DNA of 6,020 bases from CAZAQS01 sp046485135 (GTDB lineage: Bacteria; Chloroflexota; Anaerolineae; Anaerolineales; UBA4823): positions 1 to 6,020 of the forward strand of contig JAWOHN010000208.1 in assembly GCA_046485135.1 (NCBI GenBank), written 5' to 3'. A program made the translations under genes and the position numbers. Below the pieces are notes generated by a model, which was given only the letters and a program-made list of their open reading frames with translations, had not been told where the DNA came from and did no database searches. Below, in pieces: positions 1-5,036 of this stretch (position 1 is the stretch's first letter; every line of letters starts with the position of its first letter).

Positions 1-476
1 TGACCGAGACGCCGCCTGTGACCGAGACGCCACCCGTGACCGAGACGCCGCCCGTAACCGAGACGCCGCCCGTAACCGAGACGCCGCCCGTAACCGAGAC
101 GCCGCCCGTGACCGAGACGCCGCCCGTGACCGAGACGCCGCCCGTAACCGAGACGCCGCCCGTAACCGAGACGCCGCCCGTAACCGAGACGCCGCCTGTG
201 ACCGAGACGCCACCGGTGACACAAGTTCCACCGGTTACAGAAACCCCATCAATAACCGAGTCGCCTGTTTTGACGACCACCCCAGATCCGACTATGCCTC
301 CTCCCCAGATCGTCCAATCCAACGATCCACCCATGCTGGTACCTGTCACCGGAGCAGACCTAACGGCTGCGAATATCCGCGGGTCCCAACTACAACATTT
401 GTTGGGCAGCTTGGGTCTGGCCTTCTTCGGTTTGGGATTGATTTTCACCGGCCTGGAGAAGCGCAGAACTCAGTAA
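1..476 (+). CDS. C-terminal part of a TETPPV-repeat surface protein with LPXTG-like sorting signal (5' partial)
   Basis: The reading frame is open from the left edge (first full codon at 3) to a TAA at 474-476, so the start lies outside the window. The visible part begins with 12 perfect TETPPV hexapeptides, then degenerate units (TQVPPV, TETPSI, TESPVL) and a Pro/Thr-rich stretch. Next comes the motif VPVTG (339-353), followed by about 15 residues, a hydrophobic segment (LLGSLGLAFFGLGLIFTGL) and the basic tail EKRRTQ. That order (motif, membrane span, positive tail) is the architecture of a sortase cell-wall or surface sorting signal, with Val replacing Leu in LPXTG. The repeats probably form an extended, possibly O-glycosylated stalk that holds an N-terminal domain off the surface; that domain is not visible. 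A sortase gene follows 33 nt downstream, supporting a substrate-enzyme pair. Coding status is near certain, the sorting role likely, and the stalk role inferred. Confidence 0.9.
   Translation, partial: TETPPVTETPPVTETPPVTETPPVTETPPVTETPPVTETPPVTETPPVTETPPVTETPPVTETPPVTETPPVTQVPPVTETPSITESPVLTTTPDPTMPPPQIVQSNDPPMLVPVTGADLTAANIRGSQLQHLLGSLGLAFFGLGLIFTGLEKRRTQ
3..218 (+). repeat. Tandem 18-bp repeat array, 12 units coding TETPPV
   Basis: Twelve contiguous 18-bp units of the form ACCGAGACGCCGCCCGTR begin at 3, 21, 39, 57, 75, 93, 111, 129, 147, 165, 183 and 201. All encode TETPPV. Differences between units are confined to the last 7 bases and are synonymous. Three more diverged units follow to about 272 and encode TQVPPV, TETPSI and TESPVL. 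The near identity of the inner units against the decay of the last three fits recent expansion by slippage or unequal exchange. Copy number could be miscounted in short-read assemblies. Confidence 0.97.
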
Positions 477-509
477 GCAATTTTACTGATTACTCTGCCA
501 TGGACCAGG

Positions 510-1328
510 ATGACCAGAACTAAATTACATCATTGGGTTGTAGCAGCAGGAGTGATGCTAGTTTTCTTGGGCATCACAAATGCTGCTACGGTCGTTTTGG
601 CATCTATCCAGGCTCCTCCTGCCGATCCTTTTGAGCTATTGGATCAGCCTGACAGGGTTGTAAAGCGGAACACCAATGCCGGTCAGGAGTTTGCAAACTT
701 CACCCATTCGGATGCATGGTTCATGGCCCCTGCAGAGACTGATGCCTTGATGTCTGCGGATGGGCAACAAACCAGGCAGTTGCTTTCTGCGCTTTATGAA
801 GATGAGAGAATATATGGGGAGCAGCGCACAGGACAGGCGTCAACCTTGCCCTCCCCTTTGGATCCTGAAATCCCCATTCAGCTAATTATCCCTGCCATTG
901 GGCTTGAGGCTCCGATCTTATCGGTTGAACCGGAGCTGGCAACTATTTCCGGACAGGATTACCAGGTCTGGCGAGCACCAGATAAGTACGGGGTGGGATG
1001 GCACGCCAATTCGGCACCATTGGGGGTCAAAGGTAACACTGTCTTGAATGGCCATCATAATGTGAACGGCGAGGTCTTCAAGCGCTTGGAAGAGCTGGAG
1101 CCCGGAGATGAGTTCACTGTCCTATCTGGGGTTGAATCACACCACTATGTAATTGTAAATAGAATGATTCTCAAGGAAAAATACGTACCGATCGAGGAAC
1201 GTCTGCAAAACGCGCAGTGGATTCTCCCCTCCGAAGACGAACGCCTGACGCTGATCACCTGCTGGCCCTACGAGAGCAATACACACCGCCTGGTGCTGGT
1301 GGCTAAACCGGTCGCGGGGGAATATTAA
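510..1328 (+). CDS. Membrane-anchored sortase (class uncertain)
   Basis: A cysteine transpeptidase that would cleave a sorting motif in exported proteins and attach them to a surface acceptor. The 272-residue product has an N-terminal hydrophobic anchor (about residues 9-31), a variable linker to about 118, and a sortase beta-barrel domain from about 120 to 266. Catalytic residues are visible: His182 in NTVLNGHH, Cys251 in LTLITCWP, and Arg260 in THRLVLVA, the usual His-Cys-Arg triad in the usual order and spacing. The TLxTC signature is intact. The ATG at 510 is chosen because the membrane anchor starts right after it; the ribosome site (ccagg) is weak, and an overlapping ATG at 500 stops after seven codons. 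The gene lies 33 nt after a protein ending in a VPVTG sorting signal, its probable substrate. Length fits single-domain sortases with a long linker. The TCWP motif resembles class D/E-type enzymes, but I cannot fix the class by eye. Confidence 0.95.
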   Translation: MTRTKLHHWVVAAGVMLVFLGITNAATVVLASIQAPPADPFELLDQPDRVVKRNTNAGQEFANFTHSDAWFMAPAETDALMSADGQQTRQLLSALYEDERIYGEQRTGQASTLPSPLDPEIPIQLIIPAIGLEAPILSVEPELATISGQDYQVWRAPDKYGVGWHANSAPLGVKGNTVLNGHHNVNGEVFKRLEELEPGDEFTVLSGVESHHYVIVNRMILKEKYVPIEERLQNAQWILPSEDERLTLITCWPYESNTHRLVLVAKPVAGEY

Positions 1329-1349
1329 TCAAAAAACCCTCTAATGATC

Positions 1350-1356
1350 AAGGAGG
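1350..1356 (+). promoter_or_regulatory. Shine-Dalgarno site deciding the zinc finger gene start
   Basis: AAGGAGG at 1350-1356 lies 11 nt before the ATG at 1368. The upstream in-frame ATG at 1344 would place this site inside the coding region and has no ribosome site of its own. The 1368 start is therefore preferred. Confidence 0.75.
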
Positions 1357-1367
1357 ACATTCATCCT

Positions 1368-1679
1368 ATGGATGGGATCAAATTTCAACTCAAAAGAATC
1401 ATGCCATCATTCAAAAGAGGGTCAAAATGCTCTCACCTGGACCAGATCCGGGAGGTTACCCCCAGTGCGGAGGGCTGCGAGGATTGCCTGAAGACGGGCG
1501 ATAGCTGGGTGCACCTGCGCCTGTGCCTGGTGTGCGGGTATGTGGGCTGCTGCGACAACTCGAAGAACAAGCACGCCACGGGTCATTATGAAATCACCGG
1601 ACACCCGATCATCCAATCCTTTGAGCCGGGGGAAAGCTGGCGCTGGTGTTATATTGACCAGGTCCTGCTGGAAGATTAG
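1368..1679 (+). CDS. Stand-alone UBP-type zinc finger protein
   Basis: A 103-residue protein that is almost entirely one UBP-type zinc finger (zf-UBP, PF02148). Zinc ligands appear in family order: CxH near residues 21-23, CxxC at 37-40 (CEDC), CLVC at 53-56, CC at 61-62, then His residues at 69, 73 and 79, followed by the conserved EPGESWRWCYIDQ. In eukaryotic deubiquitinases this fold binds the free C-terminus of ubiquitin. In bacteria single-domain versions are known but their ligand is not established, so no function is claimed here. The start is taken at 1368 because of the AAGGAGG upstream; an in-frame ATG at 1344 would add 8 residues. It lies 39 nt after the sortase stop on the same strand, so co-transcription is likely although a functional link is not evident. 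It ends at TAG 1677-1679. Confidence 0.9.
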   Translation: MDGIKFQLKRIMPSFKRGSKCSHLDQIREVTPSAEGCEDCLKTGDSWVHLRLCLVCGYVGCCDNSKNKHATGHYEITGHPIIQSFEPGESWRWCYIDQVLLED

Positions 1680-1807
1680 GCCTGGATTCGAGGCGGGCTG
1701 AGATGGTTGGGGCGCGTCTGTGAAGCACTTGCTTGGCAGGTATTGCGCTATAAGGATGATTACAGTACGTTTTTCTTCCTCCACAACGGTTTCGGTGACC
1801 TGAGCGC
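1680..1807. other. Convergent intergenic gap, nothing identified
   Basis: These 128 nt separate the plus-strand zinc finger gene from the minus-strand fragment. I see no clear inverted repeat with a T-tract and no small gene. Confidence 0.5.
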
Positions 1808-2275
1808 CTAAGCCACTCGATAAAATGTAATATCCCATGAATGTCCGTTGGTATTGGTTCTCTGCGATTTTGTCATAGACATCCACACCCCCCCAGGATT
1901 TGTAAATTCAAGCTGGTTGCCTGTAAATTTGAAGCTGGCGGTTGTGTTGCCGTCCACCTGGCAGATGCAATCAAAATTCGTCGCCACCACGGAGTATGCA
2001 TGGGCGCCGGCAACAACGCCTTCAGCGATTGAGCTATACGGAGCAACCGGATGAGATTCTGCTACCGGGGTTGATGCGGATGGGCTGGGGACAGATGCTT
2101 GAGCGCTGGCTGCTGTTGCAGTTATGAATATTTTACCTATGTCCCCTGACCAACCACCTGACCAGGTATAAACCTGTACCCCTGACCGGTGTGAGTGCGG
2201 GTGTATTTGGGTATACTGACCAGGAAAGATAGCAGATTTTTTTGTAGGGTACTTGGTCAGGATGGAAGACGGCAA
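1808..2275 (-). CDS. Hypothetical secreted protein fragment, N-terminus doubtful
   Basis: An open frame of 155 codons from a TTG at 2275 to a TAG at 1808-1810. I do not recognise a family. The part from about 2125 down to 1808 looks protein-like: the segment FITATAASAQA resembles the end of a signal peptide, followed by a Pro/Ser/Thr linker (ASVPSPSASTPVAES) and a compact C-terminal domain. That domain contains two cysteines (DCICQVDG), alternating hydrophobic strands (ASFKFTGNQLEFTN) and a Trp/Tyr-rich end (SWDITFYRVA). The part upstream of about 2140 looks unlike normal protein and overlaps CTGACC-type repeats. There is no good ribosome site or ATG, so the true start may have been lost or replaced. 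This may be a degraded gene whose C-terminal two-thirds survive. It is convergent with the zinc finger gene. Confidence 0.4.
   Translation of the reverse strand: MPSSILTKYPTKKSAIFPGQYTQIHPHSHRSGVQVYTWSGGWSGDIGKIFITATAASAQASVPSPSASTPVAESHPVAPYSSIAEGVVAGAHAYSVVATNFDCICQVDGNTTASFKFTGNQLEFTNPGGVWMSMTKSQRTNTNGHSWDITFYRVA
2146..2260. repeat. Cluster of CTGACC motifs with one inverted copy
   Basis: CTGACC occurs at 2146, 2158, 2182 and 2216, with a reverse-oriented TGGTCAG at 2254-2260. The 2216-2222 copy (CTGACCA) and 2254-2260 form a 7-bp inverted repeat around a 31-nt spacer that contains a T7 run. The motifs are irregularly spaced (12, 24 and 34 nt apart). They could be protein-binding sites or repeat debris; function is unknown. 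Confidence 0.45.
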
Positions 2276-2395
2276 GCAATCTCGCTGGCTTGGCGGAGCC
2301 TACAAATTGCCGGTCTGACAGCGTTAGCGGCAAGCCTGCTGGCAGTCTCGCTGCGCAGAAAAGTTGGCAGAAGTTAGTTTTGTTAGGAGGTAAAG
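2276..2395. other. Short non-genic stretch before the membrane protein
   Basis: No convincing gene. One plus-strand frame ends at 2377 with a hydrophobic helix and a basic tail (LTALAASLLAVSLRRKVGRS), which resembles the end of a membrane protein. It has no plausible start with a ribosome site, and the upstream part of the frame is not protein-like. It may be a remnant. Confidence 0.3.
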
Positions 2396-2458
2396 ATGAT
2401 CGAAAGAATTTGGCAAGGATTGAGCCAGGGGGATGATGTGGACACTGCCAAGCGATGA
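2396..2458 (+). CDS. 20-codon ORF with a strong ribosome site: probable true N-terminus of the next gene, or a leader peptide
   Basis: ATG at 2396 is preceded by AGGAGG at 2385-2390 with a 5-nt spacer, the best ribosome site in this part of the window. The frame encodes MIERIWQGLSQGDDVDTAKR and stops with TGA at 2456-2458, overlapping the membrane-protein frame by 26 nt. Removing one base from the G5 run at 2428-2432 joins MIERIWQGLSQG directly to MMWTLPSDDVPII of the downstream frame. The likeliest reading is that these codons are the real start of the membrane protein, split by a one-base insertion or a sequencing error. A translated leader peptide that couples to the ATG at 2433 is the alternative. 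Confidence 0.5.
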   Translation: MIERIWQGLSQGDDVDTAKR

Positions 2459-2894
2459 CGTGCCCATCATCTATATTGGCGCGGTTTTCTTGCGCTTGAT
2501 GGGAGAGACGCTGGCAATCTTGTTGGGTGTGATCGGCTTTGGCGGAGCAGTTTTGGTGTGGTTCACCGGCGCACGGACTGCCTGGGGGCTGCTTCCGTTT
2601 CTGATCATGCCGGTCAGCAGGCCGTTTGTGGCCGGGGATCCGGTCTCTGTATTGCTTACCGGTATGGCAACGCTGGTGATCTATACCTTTCTGGCAGCAG
2701 TTTGTCTGCTGGGACATTATTTGCTGGCTGAGGTGATTATAATATTCAAAGGTATTTATCGAAATACGCAGCTGAGAGGGGAAGCAAAGCGAGGGGTAAG
2801 TGATGAGGAAAGATGCTCGCGCAGAGCCGCAGGGACGCAGAGAAAGACCAAGAGCATTTCTGCGCGTCTTCGAGTGAGTTTCGTTGTTTTCTAG
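2433..2894 (+). CDS. Small integral membrane protein, probably frameshifted at its start, with repeat-derived C-terminus
   Basis: I do not recognise the family. The 153-residue frame has two clear hydrophobic segments, about residues 25-45 (TLAILLGVIGFGGAVLVWF) and 73-99 (VLLTGMATLVIYTFLAAVCLLGH), with a shorter one near 52-61 (GLLPFLIMP). It would be an inner-membrane protein. The good ribosome site lies not before this ATG but before the ATG at 2396 in another frame; a single extra G at 2428-2432 explains the split. From about residue 128 the frame enters a dispersed repeat, giving CSRRAAGTQRKTK and a Ser/Arg-rich tail that is unlikely to be ancestral protein. The original C-terminus was probably near KGIYRNTQLRGEAK (about residues 106-119). 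The next gene starts 265 nt later. Confidence 0.6.
   Translation: MMWTLPSDDVPIIYIGAVFLRLMGETLAILLGVIGFGGAVLVWFTGARTAWGLLPFLIMPVSRPFVAGDPVSVLLTGMATLVIYTFLAAVCLLGHYLLAEVIIIFKGIYRNTQLRGEAKRGVSDEERCSRRAAGTQRKTKSISARLRVSFVVF
2816..2891 (+). repeat. Dispersed repeat, copy 1
   Basis: The first 29 nt (2816-2844; begins CTCGCGCAGAGCCGCAG) are identical to 3019-3047. The next ~47 nt are recognisably similar in order (accaag, atttct, cgagt or gagttt, ttgttttc). It contains direct GCAGAG/CGCAGAG motifs. This kind of GCAGAG-rich, non-genic repeat is familiar from Chloroflexota and cyanobacterial genomes. Here it overlaps the 3' end of the membrane-protein frame. Confidence 0.8.
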
Positions 2895-2964
2895 GGCAGA
2901 GGTGAAGCGCAGTGAGGTGATGAATTCTCTTGAATGATTGGGTTTGGGGTGAGAAAGGAGATAA

Positions 2965-2982
2965 CTCGCGCGGAGGCGCGAG
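2965..2982. repeat. GC-rich perfect hairpin between the repeat copies
   Basis: CTCGCGC (2965-2971) pairs perfectly with GCGCGAG (2976-2982) around a GGAG loop. No T-tract follows, so it is not a typical terminator. The arm shares CTCGCGC with the start of both repeat copies, so it may belong to the same repeat family. Confidence 0.7.
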
Positions 2983-3018
2983 ACCTAGACGTGCGGCGAT
3001 GGTGATAAAAAATGAATT

Positions 3019-3099
3019 CTCGCGCAGAGCCGCAGGGACGCAGAGAAGAACCAAGAAGTATTTCTCCTCTCCGCGTTTCCGGGCGAGTTTATTGTTTTC
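3019..3099 (+). repeat. Dispersed repeat, copy 2
   Basis: The 29-nt core at 3019-3047 is identical to that at 2816-2844, followed by a diverged tail ending in TTGTTTTCC, as in copy 1. A 10-nt ATGAATTCTC precedes it at 3012-3021 and recurs at 2920-2929. The copy sits in the gap upstream of the flavodoxin gene and does not belong to a gene. Confidence 0.8.
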
Positions 3100-3144
3100 C
3101 CACGCAGGACTACATAGTGATTTTGGATTATTCAATTGATCAAT

Positions 3145-3151
3145 AAAGGAG
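3145..3151 (+). promoter_or_regulatory. Shine-Dalgarno site for the flavodoxin gene
   Basis: AAAGGAG at 3145-3151 lies 5 nt before ATG 3157 and 8 nt before ATG 3160. It excludes the TTG at 3136, which would put the site within the gene. Confidence 0.7.
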
Positions 3152-3159
3152 TGGTGATG

Positions 3160-3678
3160 ATGGACCAGATGGTGTTGGTTGCATTCGCCAGCAAGTATGG
3201 CGCGACGGCGGAGATCGCCAGGCAAATTGGGGAGACCCTGAGCCAGGAGGGTTTGGAAGTAAAGGTCTTGGCGGCCGATAAGGTACCCGACCTGGCTCAA
3301 TATGGGGCGGTGGTATTGGGCAGCGCGGTCTACGCCGGACAATGGCGAAAAGAGGCAGCCGATTTCCTGCAGTCCAACGAGGCAAACCTTAAAGAGATGC
3401 CGGTGTGGTTGTTTTCCAGCGGCCCAACCGGAGAAGGCGACCCGGTTGAAGCCATGAAAGGCTGGTGTTTCCCTGAGACGCTCCAGCCGGTCGCTGACCG
3501 CGTTGGACCGCGCGAAATTGCCTTTTTTATGGGCGAGCTGAACATGGATAAGCTCAACCTGGCGGAGAAGCTGATCATCAAGGCGATGAAAGCGCCAACA
3601 GGGGATTTTCGGGATTGGGAAAGCATCAGCGCCTGGGCTAAGGGGATTGCCGGCGAGCTGAGAGAGGGGACAAATTAA
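3160..3678 (+). CDS. Flavodoxin-domain protein, HemG-like
   Basis: A 172-residue cytoplasmic protein of the flavodoxin fold that should bind FMN. The N-terminal strand and phosphate loop read MVLVAFASKYGATAEIARQIG (residues 4-24), close to the SKYGxTxxIA pattern of menaquinone-dependent protoporphyrinogen oxidase (HemG) and related flavodoxin_5 proteins. Further flavin-contact loops are LGSAVYAGQWRKEA (53-66) and LFSSGPTGEGDP (84-95). Length is close to E. coli HemG (181). The HemG role (oxidation of protoporphyrinogen IX with quinone) is possible, but no other haem gene is nearby, so only a flavin redox role is supported. The ATG at 3160 is chosen for its 8-nt spacing to AAAGGAG and the immediate start of the first strand; ATG 3157 is equally feasible. 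The SDR gene begins 56 nt after its stop, suggesting an operon. Confidence 0.9.
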   Translation: MDQMVLVAFASKYGATAEIARQIGETLSQEGLEVKVLAADKVPDLAQYGAVVLGSAVYAGQWRKEAADFLQSNEANLKEMPVWLFSSGPTGEGDPVEAMKGWCFPETLQPVADRVGPREIAFFMGELNMDKLNLAEKLIIKAMKAPTGDFRDWESISAWAKGIAGELREGTN

Positions 3679-3688
3679 AAGTTTGTCC
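3668..3688 (+). other. Small inverted repeat over the flavodoxin stop codon
   Basis: GGACAAA (3668-3674) pairs with TTTGTCC (3682-3688) around a 7-nt loop that includes the TAA stop. The stem is AT-rich and no T-tract follows, so it is a weak intercistronic hairpin at most, not a confident terminator. Confidence 0.4.
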
Positions 3689-3734
3689 AACAAGGGGGGC
3701 CGGTATAGGTCGTTCGAATAGGAGGGAGGCGCGC

Positions 3735-4496
3735 ATGAAGACACTTGCGGATAAAGTAGCTTTGATCACCGGCGGGGCATCGGGGATCGGCAAGGCCACG
3801 GCGCTGCTGTTTGCCCAGGAAGGGGCGGCGGTGGTCCTGGCCGATATCAACGCGGCAGGTGGGGCGCTGGTGGTGGACGAGATTCGGGAGGCGGGAGGAC
3901 GGGTGATCTTCATCCCCTGTGATGTGACCCAGGCGGATGATTGCCACAGGGCAGTCCAGGCCACGCTGGATGCTTTTGGCGCGCTGGATATCCTGTTCAA
4001 TAACGCCGGTGTGATCCGGCGGGCAGACGTGGTGGGTACCAGCGAGGCAGATTGGGACCTGGTGCTGGGGGTAAACTTGAAATCCATCTTTTTGATGAGC
4101 AAGTACGCCGTGCCGGTAATGGGACAGGCAGGCGGTGGCTCCATCATCAACACGAGCTCAGGCTGGGGGCTGAGGGGTGGGGCGAAGGCGGTCTCTTATT
4201 GTGCGGCGAAAGGCGCGGTGGTGAATATGACGCGCGCTATGGCCATCGACCACGGGCAGCAAAATATCCGCGTCAATTGCATCTGCCCGGGCGACACGGA
4301 TACGCCTATGCTGCGTGATGAAGCGCGCCAGCTTGGACAGGCAGAGAGTGGATTTATGGCTGAGGCCGCTCAACGCCCGCTGGGGCGCTACGCCCAGCCG
4401 GAGGAGATCGCCAGGGCAGTGCTGTACCTGGCCAGCGAAGCTGCCAGCTATGTGACCGGCTCTGCCCTGGTCATCGATGGAGGCGGTAGCGCGTAG
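3735..4496 (+). CDS. Classical short-chain dehydrogenase/reductase (SDR)
   Basis: A 253-residue NAD(P)-dependent oxidoreductase of the classical SDR family, complete in length. The Rossmann nucleotide loop is TGGASGIG (residues 12-19). Asp37 at the end of strand 2 (VVLADIN) favours NAD over NADP. CDV at 62-64 contacts adenine, NNAG is at 89-92, and Asn114 is in place. The catalytic Ser142, Tyr155 and Lys159 (YCAAK) form the active site, followed by PGDTDTPM (185-192) and the C-terminal VTGSALVIDGGGSA. Substrate cannot be told from sequence; FabG-like, glucose dehydrogenase-like and sugar-alcohol dehydrogenase-like members share this pattern. ATG 3735 is preceded by AGGAGGGAGG at 3720-3729, and the Rossmann strand begins at residue 7. 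It follows the flavodoxin gene by 56 nt and is probably co-transcribed with it. Confidence 0.95.
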   Translation: MKTLADKVALITGGASGIGKATALLFAQEGAAVVLADINAAGGALVVDEIREAGGRVIFIPCDVTQADDCHRAVQATLDAFGALDILFNNAGVIRRADVVGTSEADWDLVLGVNLKSIFLMSKYAVPVMGQAGGGSIINTSSGWGLRGGAKAVSYCAAKGAVVNMTRAMAIDHGQQNIRVNCICPGDTDTPMLRDEARQLGQAESGFMAEAAQRPLGRYAQPEEIARAVLYLASEAASYVTGSALVIDGGGSA

Positions 4497-4735
4497 GTGA
4501 TTCCTTGGCGGACCAGTGAGGCCACTCATCGAGGCAGCCTAGCAGGGACCTGGCAGGGTTGTTAACGGCAGTGTTGTAGTGCGATCGGTGGCAGGGGTGG
4601 GGAAGGTACTTCTACGGTTGGTGTGCAGAGGGGATAACTTACATATTTGTGAACAATTTCTCATATTGGGTTAGGGGGAGTTGTGATAAAATTTATTAAG
4701 AGAGCGATCCAACAACATTGATGCGAAAACCAGAA

Positions 4736-4762
4736 AGGGGAGCGGCATGGCTCCCCTGTTTT
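4736..4762 (+). terminator. Terminator-like hairpin, possibly working both ways
   Basis: AGGGGAGC (4736-4743) pairs perfectly with GCTCCCCT (4750-4757) around GGCATG, followed by GTTTTGTT. On the other strand the same hairpin is followed by TTCTGGTTTT. The nearest plus-strand gene end is 240 nt upstream (SDR), so it may end a separate short transcript instead. The stem is strong but the T-run is interrupted. Confidence 0.6.
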
Positions 4763-4794
4763 GTTGGACGAATCTGGTGCGCAAAGAAGGATTT

Positions 4795-4859
4795 CCAGGT
4801 GACCGGCGCTGCGCAGCAGCGCAGCCTGCACTGAAGCCCGCGTAGTGGCGGTCACCTGG
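4795..4859. other. Compound inverted repeat, possible structured RNA
   Basis: An 11-bp perfect stem (CCAGGTGACCG at 4795-4805 with CGGTCACCTGG at 4849-4859) encloses a 7-bp hairpin (GCGCTGC 4806-4812, GCAGCGC 4816-4822) directly stacked on it. A weaker CACT/AGTG stem lies at 4829-4832 and 4844-4847. This is the geometry of a three-way junction. I compared it by eye with common riboswitch motifs (cobalamin, TPP, c-di-GMP, yybP) and found no match. Confidence 0.5.
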
Positions 4860-5036
4860 GCGCCCCAGGCCGGTTTAGCTGGCTCACCCATAGGCGACTC
4901 CTCTACAGAACATCGTTGCCAACACCATGCACAACGCAGGCCTGACCCGGCGACCGGTACAGCGCCCGCTAACATGGTAATCCGGCTGCTTTCATCACAG
5001 ACAGCATCGGCCACCTGCACTGGAAGACCATGATAT

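Noticed and set aside
3..218. CRISPR array
   Set aside because: The 18-bp units are contiguous with no spacers and encode a perfect in-frame TETPPV peptide.
1422..1886. Minus-strand open frame of 154 codons
   Set aside because: It is antisense to the zinc finger gene, whose conserved ligands fix the real frame, and its product has no recognisable domain.
2133..2717. Minus-strand open frame of 194 codons
   Set aside because: Antisense to the membrane protein; the product is rich in Cys, His, Gln and Pro with no domain pattern.
2746..3744. Minus-strand open frame of 332 codons, the longest in the window
   Set aside because: It runs antisense through the flavodoxin gene and both dispersed repeats, including the repeat-type peptide SASLRLCAS. 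Its length reflects lack of stops, not a gene.
3638..4153. Minus-strand open frame of 171 codons
   Set aside because: Antisense to the SDR gene, whose motifs are unambiguous.
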